Source: Metellina segmentata (Eukaryota > Arthropoda > Arachnida > Araneae > Tetragnathidae). Taken from it: a DNA stretch of 64,000 nt. Below the pieces are notes generated by a model. The model ran no database searches. It was not told the origin of the DNA and worked only from the letters and a program-made list of their open reading frames with translations. Below, piece after piece: positions 44,059-55,417 of the stretch (positions are counted from its first letter, which is position 1; every line of letters begins with the position of its first letter). A program made the translations under genes and the position numbers. The DNA is taken from positions 87,230,978 through 87,294,977 of the forward strand of contig OX375873.1 in assembly GCA_947359465.1 (NCBI GenBank), written 5' to 3'.

Positions 44059-44756
44059 TTATAGTACAAATTTTTTTACATGGCTTGCTAGAAAAGGAAC
44101 CAATTTTGCTATAAGTTCGAGTAATCCAGGGAAATTGCCATTGTGAAGAGAATAAAATGTTTCCTTATCTCCTCTGAAAGGTAAACCACGCTCTGCCATA
44201 ATAATTATGACTGCCACAACTCGTTCAATAACATTTTTCCAGTACTGCCGTTTATTATTTATCTGTTCTGCTAGTTGGCAGTCAATTGTTGAGCCATATT
44301 TTCTTGTAAGAAATGTTACCGAAGCTGTTCTATGGTCTACAGAGTTGTCATGACTTTGAACTAAATAGGTGTTGCGCCAATCACAAAATCCATCGGATGG
44401 TAATGGTGTAGAAGAATTGGAAAAGAGTTTACACACGAAACAGTATACACGATCAGTTGTTGGCGAATATACTAACCATTCTCTGCAATATTTAAATAAA
44501 CGGTCAGAAATATTACATTGTCTGTCGGCTCACTCGAATTACAAAAGGTCAGGGCATGCTTGAGTGTAGGCACAGGGGAATCCCCGTGTTTATAGTAAAA
44601 GAAATTATATACTTTACACGTTCCATTTCTATTATAAAATAATAATGAAATAATTTTTTAATTTACCGAAATTACCGGCATTTCCTGTCGAAATTTATCA
44701 GTAATTTCGGTAGTCATAATTACCGGTAATACCAGTTATCGGTAATGCAAACCCTA
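44059..44756 (-). pseudogene. hAT transposon 5' half: terminus and TTF-type zinc finger (ZMYM1-like)
   Basis: On - the element starts near 44756 with CTAGGGTTTGCATTACCG and ATTACCGGTAAT-type subterminal repeats. The coding region follows: FKYCREWLVYS...VYCFVCKLFS, SDGFCDWRN, DNSVDHRTASVTFLTRK, then QYWKNVIERVVAVI and ERGLPFRGD...HNGNFPGLLEL. This is the TTF-type zinc finger and start of the DUF4371-like region of the hAT family related to ZMYM1. It ends at a stop at 44059 with the catalytic RNase-H fold missing. Confidence 0.8.
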
Positions 44757-44960
44757 GGCACAATAGCGCTTTGCTCTTTGTAAAGACGCGCTAAAAAAAT
44801 TGGGCGAAGAGTATGGGACGTTTCGGACGTGCGGTATGGGGGGGGGACAAATAATGCTTCAGTATATTTAAGTATATATGACAATTGCTCACTCGGGGGC
44901 CCCCAAGAAAGTGGAGGCCCTAAGCTATAGCTTGTCTAGCTTATATGTAAATTCTGCACT

Positions 44961-45412
44961 GTCGACGACTGGTCTGTCGAGGGCATCCTGAGCCTGGTCG
45001 CCGTGTAAATGACGTCTCTTCTGTCCACTTATCCCAACATCTCCTCACAGTAAAATCAGAACGGTCTACTTGACGAGCTACTCGCCGAGCTGACCACCCA
45101 GCTTCCATCATCCCGATGATTCTTCCCCTCTCGAACTCTGACAACTGCTCACATTGTCTTCGATGGCGGCGTAACGGCATGTCTACCTCAGAGTTTCCTT
45201 TGCAAAAGATTAAGTACACTCAAACAAGCTCTGCTTACCTGTTTGATACTCCAAGGAGAACGAAGTTCAACGCCCTCTAGTGGCATTACGCAATGCGCAA
45301 TCAAGCTGCATTTCTAATCATTTGCATATCTGGCCGACATGTATCTTCATACCAAGTTTCGTTACGATCCCACAATTATTTCTTGGTGCGCAATTTTTTA
45401 TGGCAATGAGTG
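44961..45412 (-). mobile_element. Truncated Tc1-like copy (same family as 7437-8843)
   Basis: The right TIR (CAATGAGTG|TA at 45412) and about 450 bp are nearly identical to the first copy. From ATG 45180 the minus frame reads MPLRRHRRQCEQLSEFERGR, IIGMMEAGWSARRVARQVDR and TRRPGSGCPRQTSRR: an intact Tc1 helix-turn-helix N terminus. It breaks off at 44961 without catalytic core or left TIR. Confidence 0.9.
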
Positions 45413-46205
45413 TATTATAACTTCTTCAAAAATGTACAAGGAATCATCTCTGCGTTTCTACTCATTTGTTAAGATCATCAAATCGTGTAATTAGTTAATT
45501 TTGTTAACTGTTTCTATGGTTAATCAATTTACTTATGTAAGTCTCGAGTTGTAATTATGTGGTACATGGGCAAGTTATCTTTTGTTCAATTATAAAAAAA
45601 TTTACAATGAAACAAGTTCATAGCATGCGTCTTGCAAAGTTTTCAAATAAAAGCAAAAATATTTTTTTTATTTTTACTTAAATGTACAGTATTTAAAAAT
45701 TATTTTTGCAATAAAATATGTGCTATAGCATCTGATGTATAATTAGTGTTTAAGTAAAAGCATCTAAATAAAAAAATAACATAAATATTTAAGCAAAGAA
45801 AATTTCATTTAAGATCTTGCATTGTAAAAGATAATTTATAAAACTAGTATTTAACAACAACAAAAAAAATCCAAAATACAGTTTATTTAAAATAACAATA
45901 AGATGTAAGAATAAAAATAATATTCACAAAGGTATAAATATTTACTGTAACATTTTCCAAATATTGTTTGAATTTTCCAAATAGTGTACATTCATATTAA
46001 CACTGAGTTCCAGTTCAGAGACACATGTGGGGATTATCGCAAATTTATACAAGAATTTTACGAAACGTGAAGTTAATTCTAGGGCATGATGCATCTCCAC
46101 GTGGCAAACTGTGTAACCAAAATCTTAGTCACCCACTCCAGAGGCTTCTAGACTCTCAATCTTTGGTAGTATGTACTATACGCATTAACAAACACAATCA
46201 CATAC
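45413..46205. other. AT-rich, no recognised gene
   Basis: I found nothing supportable in this stretch on either strand. Confidence 0.35.
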
Positions 46206-46690
46206 GTAACTGGTCGAACGGTTAAAGTCCTTGTGTAAAAATGGTTAGACGCTATTACCTTTTGCTGGGTTCGAATCCACCTATTATTATTTTCTTAAAA
46301 ATAATTCACCACTTAATTCAAAAATACTTACTTCTACAGCAAGAAAAAAAATCTGTTAAACTAATCGTTATTTTTCCACCCCTAGATGGCGGTACCTGTA
46401 ATTTAAACACCACTAGAAATATATATGCAAGAAAATTAAACCTACTTTAAAAATCATTAGATGGTACTACCAGTCGTTCAGGGCATCAGCCCAATTAATT
46501 AGAAAATTAATTATTAAAAAAAAAAACTAAAATCACACCACTCCAAATTATACATAAGTCCACGTCTACCACACTGCATTAGTACATTTAAACACATATT
46601 TCTCATAACTTCTTGATAGCTCAACGGTTAGCATATCTGCTTTCGGATCCCATGGTCCTCGGTTGAAATCCGAGATAATCCTTTTATAAT
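46205..46690 (+). repeat. Two tRNA-like SINE heads
   Basis: At about 46209-46283 there is CTGGTCGAACGGTTAAAGTC with GGGTTCGAATCC. At about 46612-46680 there is TGATAGCTCAACGGTTAGCA with CGGTTGAAATCCGAG. Both have A/B box spacing of tRNA-derived SINEs but lack good acceptor pairing, so I do not call tRNA genes. Confidence 0.5.
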
Positions 46691-46729
46691 TCCAAATAAT
46701 ATGTCATCTTGTTCCTTCACCAAAATGTA

Positions 46730-46955
46730 AACAAACGTCAACCCCTCTTCTTATCAGCAATCTTCACGAATCCTTTTTAAACGGCGGCCATCTGGAAAAG
46801 GCAGTCAAGAAACCCCTATACTACTCCCCTCCCCCAAGAGAATGCCCCACCCGCAAGAGAGTGCGCTCGGCATTTCCCTCCGCTCTCCCTCCCAATAATC
46901 TGAAATCCTCAATCCTTAGTGGTCCAGAACCACTATTATCCCCCTACTGACATTC
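46730..46955 (-). repeat. Inverted partner of the repeat at 31.77-31.99 kb
   Basis: Reads, in reverse complement, the same ordered blocks: TTAAACGGCGGCC, AAGGCAGTCAAGAA, CCCCCAAGAGAATG, GCAAGAGAGTGCGCT, CCCTCCGCTCTCCCTCCC and TATCCCCCTACTGACATTCG. Confidence 0.8.
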
Positions 46956-46961
46956 GAATAA

Positions 46962-47482
46962 AGCCGCGTTTACACCGGAGTTTCAGACACGTGGTGACGA
47001 CAAATTTCGACGGCATTTTTAGAAACGGTTCTAATTTTGGCGTCAACATCTCGTGTCGACGACTGATTTAGCGTGTCTGCACCACAAGTTTTGTTTTCGA
47101 CCAGGAGTCAGTAAAGATCAAAGGACTCCAGCTTTTGTGAGCGACAAAAGTTGCGACGATTTTTACGGTTTTGCAGACATTCCCCCGCTATTCTCTGCCC
47201 TTCGGCGTCACGTGGTCGCTCACGCCGTCTTTAGTTTGCTCTCTGTGACATTTTGCCCTCATCGCTTGCCTCGATCATATCTCTTGCCAAGGTGTCAGTG
47301 AATGCCCTATTCGATTAAAATGGAGTTGATGAGAGTGTTCACTCCTTTCTCCACTCCTTGCAACTTTCGACAAAAGTTGCAAGAACCCACTAGAATTTTG
47401 TCTGCAACTAAAAGTCGTCGACAAATGTCTTTGAAACAAAGTTTGCAGACAAATGTCTGCAACACTCGGTGTAAACCTGGCT
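46962..47482. mobile_element. MITE with 18-19 bp TIRs (AGCCGCGTTTACACCGGAG)
   Basis: The left end AGCCGCGTTTACACCGGAG (46962) pairs with the right end AGCCAGGTTTACACCGAG read on - (47482). The interior is rich in GACGACTTT/GTCGTC and CAACTTTCGACAAAAGTTGC palindromes. No target duplication could be fixed. Harbinger-like by style, not proven. Confidence 0.65.
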
Positions 47483-47865
47483 GAAGACGATCCACATGTC
47501 AATGGATGCTACCTTATTCACCCTATCCTACGTGCGCTGCTTTCAGCGCAAATGAGACGAACAGCTCAATTGGTAAATATTGGGGCCCAAGAAGAGAACA
47601 ACGGAAGAGATGTGGCAAAAGCGTGTTTAGTACGTCGGGCAATGAACGAAAACTGGTGGCCTGAAATAGAATAGTGGTGAGAAAAGATTCTTCTCTTTTT
47701 CCTTTGACATGTGGATACTGGACCCTAGAAGCAGAAGACGCTGATTCCTGAACCGACTAGAGAGGGAAAGCAGCTAAGGTTACAATTGATAACTCTTCTT
47801 TTACAGTTCCTCTACGAACACAACAGCTATTGACGACTAACCGGAAATCAATCTCGAAGTGAAGG

Positions 47866-48180
47866 TAGGTAATGAATCAATGTCGCAATGGAGCAAAACA
47901 ACAGGCTATTGGCACGAGCTATTATTCGGGGATCGATCCCGAAGGGAAAGATCCAAGGACAACACCCCATAATATTGAACCAGTTAAATGACGAGCAAAC
48001 ACTTGTGCTGGCATCCCACTCTCTAAACTTCCGCACTATGCCAACATGAGGTCATTAGAGGCTATGACAGATTTAACGTGCACATGTCGTCACTTATACA
48101 CGACGATGATGTTTTGCTGGACCGAGTTTCGAATTCTCTATCTCCCAGCCCAATAGAGTTATAGTAAAAATATGGTTTAA
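47866..48180 (-). mobile_element. SINE (third family), minus-strand copy
   Basis: Contains, inverted, the SINE body blocks (CGATCCCGAAGGGAAAGATC, TTAAATGACGAG, CTGGCATCCCACTCTC) and ends near a decayed head around 48120-48170 (TCGAATTC). Confidence 0.65.
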
Positions 48181-48389
48181 AAGCACTGGTCTGTAGCACT
48201 TGTCTGTTATCAGGAATTTTAGGGCAGTTTTGACGTGGTGTCCAGTTGTTCCGGTTAGTTCGCAAAGGGAACGCGTTGCTGATCTCACTACTCCAATACG
48301 ATGCAAGTGCCTTTGAGAAGTCCCATAAGAAGTAGGCAAGTGCCATAAGAAGTCGACAGTAAGCGACTCCAACAACTCTGGGGGTCACC

Positions 48390-48556
48390 ATCATGGCTCA
48401 ATGAGTATACCCACTGCGCTTACAACATGCGAGTTGTAGGCGGCGCAGGTTTGATTCCTGTCTGGTGTATTCCTTCTTGGGCGTAATTCTCTTTTCTGTG
48501 TCAGTATGTGTATCTCTAGTACTTGATATCATATGTCGTGTCTGTCGCAGCAGGAC

Positions 48557-48606
<50 letters not shown>

Positions 48607-48655
48607 GCCTTTTAATAATAAAATCCAGAACATCCAACCTAGAGATCTGAGAAAG
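48390..48655 (+). mobile_element. SINE second family (copy 2) with internal TA microsatellite
   Basis: The head has GCGCAGGTTTGATTCCTGTC; the body has TCTTTTCTGTGTCAGTATGT and TCATATGTCGTGTCTG. The microsatellite at 48559-48602 sits where the other copies read CAAATATGTGTGG, and the 3' end is GTGGCCTTTTAATAATAAAA. Confidence 0.75.
48559..48602. repeat. (TA)n microsatellite inside a SINE
   Basis: 22 TA units. ORFs reading poly-(Tyr-Ile) here are artefacts. Confidence 0.97.
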
Positions 48656-48705
48656 GAACCTGGGATATGTGCTTTATTCCTCAATAAAATATACCAGTTC
48701 TTTCA

Positions 48706-49010
48706 TGTAGACATCTCTCAATTGTTTCGTGTCAATTTATTCTCTAACTCGGGTTGTTTAATTCTTGTTTTTGACGATATTAAATAACGTCAATTGATCA
48801 AGAGCATAAATGTAAATAGTTTTGATTAAGAAGAATTGATCGACTTTTAGTTTCGAATTTTAGTATTGTATCAAACGATAATTTATTTGAAACAACAGAG
48901 TAAAGTTAGGAACATAACAGCAAAACTCAGTCTTTTATTTTGTTATTCGTAATTTATTTATTTTGTGCTTTGCTGTTTCACCTAAAGCTATTCTCTCTTC
49001 GTGTTAGCAT
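48706..49010 (+). repeat. Isolated unit of the ~258-bp satellite
   Basis: Contains the ordered blocks TTGTTTCGTGTCAATTTATT, CGTCAATTGATCAAGAGCAT, GATCGACTTTTAGTTTCGAA, ATCAAACGATAATTTATTTG and CTCAGTCTTTTATTTTGTTA shared with the tandem units at 49850-50612. Confidence 0.8.
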
Positions 49011-49150
49011 TCCTTCCTGGGTGTATTTCTCTATTCTGTGTCAGTATGTTTATCTCTAGTACTTTATATTACATGTCGTGTCTGGCAAAGCATGGTCAAA
49101 TATGTGTGGCCTTTTCGTAATAAAACCCAGAACAACCAACCTAGAGATCT
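49011..49150 (+). mobile_element. SINE second family (copy 3, headless)
   Basis: Starts in the body at TCCTTCCTGGGTGTATTTCT, then TATGTCAAATATGTGTGGCC-like sequence and GTAATAAAACCCAGAACAAC. The tRNA head is missing (5' truncated). Confidence 0.75.
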
Positions 49151-49409
49151 GGTCAAGGAACCTGGGATACGTGCTTTATTCCTCAATAAAATACACCAGT
49201 TATTTCCTGTAGACATCTCTAAACAGATTGAGAGCTCATTAGTCTACAGAAAATATCGAAGCAATCTTTTGTCATTTATCTTGTCACAGTCTTGAGTGCA
49301 GTGTTGAGATACCAGAACAAGGCTACCGTTCTCACAACAGAAGTATGGAAATCTCTGGGTTTTCCACTCATTCCAGTCCTGTAGGGACATAATTAAAAGC
49401 AAATATCTC

Positions 49410-49810
49410 CACAGATGGGATGTGGGGGTGGGGGGAAGAGAACAGTAGTAACCAGCAGCCGGAAACGGAGTCGATTCCGCGAAGGTAGCCGTCCATTAGG
49501 AGGGGAAGCCAAAAGTGGCAGACGTGTTCGTGCCGCCGCGTGTGTTGTTCCGGCGCTGCGCGTGTTGGTGCGCCGGCTGTGAACTTCTCCCGGCGTGCGT
49601 TCCCATGGCGGCCGGCCGTGCGGGAGGGAGGTCACGCCGCTCGTGAACTCTCCCCTGCCCACTCAATCCAAACAATTGCCGGTAACGGTCGCTTTCCTCC
49701 TCTTCCACGTGATCCGCGGTCATCCACAACACACGCCCCCACCTATCCGGTCGGCTCCGATTACTCTTCCCCCCTTTGGTCGCTTGGGGGTGAATTTTCC
49801 AGAGGAAAGA
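49410..49810. other. GC-rich, CpG-rich island of unknown nature
   Basis: It is markedly GC-rich against AT-rich neighbours, with many CG dinucleotides. ORFs exist in several frames on both strands (for example 49662-49393 on -, 49540-49833 on +), but none has a recognisable motif. It is bounded right by satellite units. It could be an LTR, a promoter island or transferred sequence; TG...CA ends with a duplication were not found. Confidence 0.5.
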
Positions 49811-49849
49811 ATTGGGCTCCTCAGTTTTTTTAGCTGTTGTTGCACCAAG

Positions 49850-50612
49850 AGCTATTGTTCTCGTTTCGTGTTGTCAATTTATCCTTGTTCTGATTGGTTA
49901 ATCTTTGGTACGATGCTAATGAATACGTCATCCTGATCAAACACGGAAATTTAAATACTTTTGAACAAGTAAAACGAAACGGCTTTTAGTTTTGAATTTG
50001 AGTTGTGCATCAAACGATAATTTATTTGATTACATAGTCTAAAGAAATAAACGTAGCAGCAATTCAGTTTTTTTTGTTATTCTTTTTTACTTTGACTGTT
50101 AAAGTCAAAGCTGTTCTTCTTTCGTGTTGTCAATTTATTCTTATTCCGATTGGTTTATCTTTGGTTTGATGCAAATGAATGACGTTATCCTGATCAAGCA
50201 CGGAAATTTAAATAGTTTTGAACACGAAAACTGGATCGACTTTTAGTTTCGAATTTTAGTATTACGTATCAAACGATAATTTATAAGATTATGCAGTGAA
50301 AGGAATTAAATGTAGCAGCAATTCAGTTTTTTTATTTATATTTTTACCTTGACTCTTAAAGACAAAGCTGTTCTTGTTTCGTGTTGTCAATTTATTCAAA
50401 CTCGGGTAGTTTAATTCTTGTTTTGATGATAATGAATAACGTCAATTGTTCAAGAGCATAAATTCAAATAGTTTTGATTAAGAAAAATTGATCGACTTTT
50501 AGTATTGTAATTTCGAATTTTAGTTTTGTATCAAACGATAATTTATTTGAAATAACAGAGTGTAAAGTTAGAAATATAACATCAACTCAGTCTTTTATTT
50601 TGTTACTAGCAG
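49850..50612 (+). repeat. Tandem satellite array, ~258-bp period, three units
   Basis: Units start AGCTRTTSTTCTCGTTTCGTG-like at 49850, 50109 and 50366. Each runs through GATTGGTTWATCTTTGGT, ATGACGTYATCCTGATCAAG, GATCGACTTTTAGTTTCGAA and ATCAAACGATAATTTAT to an ATTCAGTTTTTTT end. Diverged single units lie at 48706 and 53745. Confidence 0.88.
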
Positions 50613-50615
50613 AAA

Positions 50616-52856
50616 GACCCGGCTTTACTCGGGTTGAATTAATAATATGTTGATTAAAAAGTCATCATTAATTCTTTTTCATAAAAGAATCTTAGCATCA
50701 TTTAAGTGTACGAGGAAAAAAAATTTAATACCAATTTAACTTCTCCGTTGCTTCTACAATTTACTTCGGACGCAAATATGCATATATATGTTGTAACCAA
50801 CCATATAATCCATTTCATATTCATCACACTTCTGCTGATGTTAATTTTAAGTTTTCGAGTGACTACGAATATTCCCGTGCATTCAATTTCAGTAAAACTG
50901 GCGAATTTTCGGTGGATAGTCTTGCACTTAGTTTTCCTATGAAAAGGTTTTCATTGTGCCATTCTTTCACCTAATATGCGATATTTTCGAATTTCATCAT
51001 CATTATGAGGAAGATGGTAAGTTAAATTGTTACAACATTCGTTACTAATTTAGTTTGAAGCAAACGCAATTTTTCTAGAAAATTCCATTCAACGGCAGGT
51101 GGAATAACGGAACTTCTGTTAGATATATAAAGCAGAGTTGACGTTTGTCTGTTCTCAACACTAATTCACCTTTTGACCAATCCACATATATTTTAGAACC
51201 TTGCGGATATGATAGGCTACAATATTAACCCGCGTTCTATTTGTCCAAGGGGGCTAAAAATTTACGACATTCGTGACTTAGTTTAATGTAAAGCAAACGG
51301 CACTTTTTCAGAAAATTCCATTTATTGGCATGTGGAATAACAGAGCTTTTGTTAGGAATACATGTCATCAGAGTAGACAAATTAAACCCAATCGATAAAA
51401 ATTTTTTAATAAACAGAAGGTTGATTTTACAGCGCTTTTACAAAAAGAAAATCCCTTTCAATGAACGATTCACATGCATCTAAGTTGCGTAAGAACAGCT
51501 TCGATAAATAGAGTAAGCAACCTCGACTTTCTGTCTCTTGAGGCATAACATTTCGATTTTTTAAAATTACTTAGTGTGATATTATTCCAAGATCAACAAA
51601 GTCTTGTTAAAAATTCCCTTTTCCCCAAAGCACACACAGTTTTATATTGAACCCTTATGGTACTTTTTAAGATCAGAAATTTGGTTAGCTTTCAATAATA
51701 CCCATGAAACACAAAAAAAAATAATAATTAAATTAAATTTATTTTAATCGTCTTTCAATGCAAAGCTAAATCAAAATTTTGAACTATATTTTGAACTACA
51801 AAGTATGACTACCAGTTTTAATTTAACGTAGCTCATCTTGTTTTAAAGTTATTTTTGAAAATTTTCATGTCATTTTAAAATAACAAATTACAGAATTAAA
51901 AAATATTTTGATTCGTAAATTTTTTTTTTATCTACACACTATTACATATTGAACCAAATATTTAAAGAAAGTTAGTGGAAATATACATATACCTCCACGA
52001 AAGTACCTATGGCTAGTGATATTTTGTAGGAAATAAATAAATAAAATCCAACTCCTAAATAATATTTCTGGTATAGGTAATATACCGGAACACATAATGC
52101 AAACAGAAACAAAATTCCAATCCTTAAAACAGGCAGATTTCTGAATAAAAAATATCTGTTCTAGCGTGTTGAATTTCGACTTCCTGAATATATTCTGAAG
52201 TAAAACAATTCGACAAAAAAATTGAACAATATTGATAAAAACAATAATGATTTATAAGCCAAAAAGAACACATATTTATAATACTTGGGAATCCTCAAAT
52301 ATGCCCTCAACCATCTTGTTTTCAACTCAAATACCCCAAAAAAGAACTATAAATCAAATTAAAAAATTAAACATTAATTACGCTTTTATGATCAATGAGT
52401 TTATCGTTTGGGCTTTTCGTGCTCCATTATAAAATTTAAGTAAATATGAAATTAAATGTTCTAAATATTCTTTCTTCATCAATCAAATTTATAAATATTA
52501 TTTTCATCATGGCAAGAAGTAAAAATTTTGTTCAAACATGAACATTATAATTTAATTTGTTTTAAGAAAATTGTTTTTCGATCAACACTGGTAAAGCAAT
52601 CTGAGATGCGTATAGCAATCGTTTTATACTCAATGTTATTTCTATGGCGATTTCAAATTGCTTTTAGACCTTAGGCCAATTTTAGGCCTCTTAGGATTCG
52701 AATTTCTCAAAATCCTTTCTTAGTGCACCCCTACTGTATAAGAAGAAACACCCCGCAAAATTTCAGCTTCCTACGACTTGTAGTTCTTGAGATGCAGTGA
52801 TGAGTCAGTCAATCAGTGAGTCAGTGAGTGAGTGATATTTGAATTTTATACATATA
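50616..52856. mobile_element. Large AT-rich interspersed repeat, non-coding
   Basis: The left edge AGCAGAAAGACCCGGCTTTA followed by CTCGGGTT, and the right edge with TTTCAGCTTCCTACGACTTG, TTCTTGAGATGCAGTGATGA, a (GTCAGTCA)-like run and ATTTTATACATATAGA, are sequences that I recall at the ends of a widespread invertebrate repeat. An internal block (51023-51127) recurs at 51254-51358, about 231 bp apart. No transposase or RT motif is visible. Confidence 0.4.
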
Positions 52857-52860
52857 GAAT

Positions 52861-53730
52861 CAGGCCTCGAAATAGATTTTTTAATACAGGTGCACCTTGA
52901 GCACCTAAGTTTTTTAATTAGGTGCGCAGATTATATTTTAAGTGTACATTAAAAAAAACCTAATATAAGAGCATTAATGTAATGAAAACTATTTTGTTAT
53001 TTGGGTATGTTCACATATGTTAGTAGTAGATAGTAAATAAAAATATTTAAACAATTTTTCTTATCTGCGAAATTATTATTTACAAATATTCAGTCATCAT
53101 CCGACATTAGTGTGCAATCAGAAACGTCTACGTATGTGGCAGATCTTTTCCCATAAGGTTTAATGTTCGTCCTTCTTTTTGTATTTTGTCCTAAATTCAA
53201 CTTTAGAAAGATATCAATGGCACGATCATGATGAGGTAACCAACCAACAAACACCTCCTACCTGTACAGGTTTTAGAAATTTTGCTTCCAATGATTCACC
53301 AACTTTTTGCAGCTCTGCCCAGTTTATTTAGAAGAGTACTTATATATTAGAAATGTCATTCATTGCAGATTCCATTTGCGTCAAATATTTTGAACTTCGC
53401 ATAACATCTTTGATTGTAAGTTACAGCGGATAAACACAATAATGTATGCCAAGTAGATGACTGTGACTGTCACGGAGTAGCTTGTAGACCCACTTTTGGC
53501 CCCGAAATTACTTGCTGCATCATCTAATGTACAAGCAATTAGTCTTGTTCTAGTTTCTTCTAAACTTAGGTTTAAGCAATCTTTCATAGTACTTTCCAAC
53601 AAATTATTTTCCACCCCCTCCCTTTTTTTAACATTAGGTGCACTGCGTGCACCTAGCAGGAAAAAATTAGGTGCACAATTTTATTTTCATGTGCATAGTG
53701 CACCTGTGCACCCGGGTATTTCGAGCCCTG
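52861..53730 (-). mobile_element. hAT element, internally deleted, with transposase remnant
   Basis: Ends CAGGCCTCGAAATAGATTTT and CAGGGCTCGAAATACCCGGG (on -) are inverted; subterminal GGTGCAC/GTGCACC repeats crowd both sides. Flanks are TATAGAAT and ATATAGAT, an imperfect duplication. The minus frame 53614-53381 reads ENNLLESTMKDCLNLSLEET, RTRLIACTLDDAASNFGAKS. After frameshifts ELQKVGESLEAKFLKPVQVG-like and WLPHHDRAIDIF segments follow: hAT transposase of the ZNF862-like group. Confidence 0.82.
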
Positions 53731-53744
53731 ATATAGATTAGTCA

Positions 53745-53960
53745 TTTTATTTATTTTTTGCTTTGTTTGTAGACCTAAAGCTATTCTCTCTTCGTGTTAG
53801 CAATTAGTTTTTACTCTGGTTTTGCTGATAATGACATGGAAGCTTCAAATACCTAATCAATCAACAGACCTTTTATTTAAATATTTTCATCAAGAAAAAA
53901 TTGATCGGTTTTTGTTTTGAATTTTCGATTTATCATACTTAAAAATGTGGTTGTACGCTA
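53745..53960 (+). repeat. Diverged unit of the ~258-bp satellite
   Basis: Contains TTTGTTTGTAGACCTAAAGC, TATTCTCTCTTCGTGTTAGC and GAAAAAATTGATCGGTTTTT in the satellite order, with lower similarity. It directly follows the hAT. Confidence 0.6.
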
Positions 53961-54880
53961 AATATTTTTATTCCATTTCAACTTGCAGTAGGCTGTGATA
54001 AGTGCGAACCCAAATCTTCAAAGTTTATATTAACAGTCGATTACTGTTCTCAAAAATCTTACGTCATTGTTGTCGTCGTATTTGTGAGATTCATGCCATA
54101 AAAACCATGATACATCAATTTGTACACTACTATTTCAGGGAAAAGGGGAGTAAATAACTTTAGGTATGCATTGTTTTGCTTTTTATTACGATAAAAAAAC
54201 AATGATGGGTAAAAACTTTAAAACATAATAAAAGTAGGGACCTTATAAAATTCAATTCAAAAATTACAAATTTGTTTTACATAATTTTTAGAAACGTTGC
54301 CGTATATCTCAAGGATACAAGATCAGTAATCGAGTGTTAAACCGATCACTTTTCTGTCCCAATATTTTTTAAGAAATTCATACTTTTACCTCACTCGTAC
54401 AGACCCCATATGTTTACACTTTCATTTGTTTAAACTACTTTCTATCACAGAAATACTTTTTATGAGGAGCTGTACATGATGGGCAAGTGCATAACATAAA
54501 TTACTTTCTTATTTGCAAAATGTGATGGTATTGCAAGTTGGTGAATCATTTCATTCGTGCCTTTCTTTTGTTTGTGCAACTTTCCTGCCGAAATTCTAAG
54601 CGCTTAGCGGCCCTTGCACTAGTATATGCAGGGGCCCCATGGTATAATACCCTCTGATGGCACACTCTTTGTATATTACACTCTGACACCCGCATAGTTT
54701 TTTCCATGGGGAGGCGAAACATGTACTTACTACTTATACTTTCCTTGGGAGGGGGGGGGGCAAAAAATATGTACACGTGTTATTTTCTTTTGCTTCTACA
54801 GCTATCTGCGTTTCACGTGATGTTTCGCGCGATGTTTTATTGGAAAAACAAAGCGGTGTTCGTAGTTTTTAATAAAAAGC
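53961..54880. other. No recognised gene
   Basis: AT-rich. A 140-codon ORF from 54706 runs through an oligo-G tract and the hAT end that follows, so I do not accept it as a gene. Confidence 0.35.
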
Positions 54881-54883
54881 AGA

Positions 54884-54957
54884 GGGTATACGGATTTTGC
54901 TGGAAAAACCAGAAGGTATACGGCGTATACCGCCGTATACCCTCCACTACAGCCCTG
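54884..54957 (-). repeat. hAT terminal palindrome, relative of 20215-20259
   Basis: GGTATACGGCGTATACCGCC then GTATACCCTCCACTACAGCC and CTG. On - this starts CAGGGCTGTAGTGGAGGGTA. An additional GAGGGTATACGG copy lies at 54884. Confidence 0.7.
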
Positions 54958-55417
54958 GTAGACTCCACTTACCTCGTCAATACACTTGCGCAGCTCGACC
55001 TTATGTATCAGTACTGGGACTTATTAATGCAAAGTCAGGGGTTTCCTCGTGTCTCTGTGTTTACTTGCCCAACGTTCAAACGGCTGGATACGTTTTACCT
55101 CCCGTTTTATGTTTGCCTATTTGTGTGAGTATCACAAAAAAAAATTTCTTATTTAATACAATTTAAAAATATATGAAACAATGAAAAAAATGTTCTGCAC
55201 TTAGTATTTTTGTGCAAGTTTTCAAGCTAAAACGACTGGATACTCCCATACCCTTTATCAAACTTGAATCAAGGCCCCATCTGGATTGACAAAAACTTTC
55301 TGAACGAGAAATTTCTTTTTTTCCAACTTCTTTCATCTCAAAGAAAACAGTAATGTATAATTATCGTTTCACTGGAATCGATTTGAATCCATTCCTGAAA
55401 GTTTCATACACTCTGTA

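Noticed and set aside
48398..48787. ORFs reading long Tyr-Ile repeats on both strands
   Set aside because: They are translations of a TA microsatellite inside a SINE.
54706..55128. 140-codon ORF on +
   Set aside because: It begins before an oligo-G tract and runs through a hAT terminal palindrome (GGTATACGGCGTATACC), so it is fortuitous.
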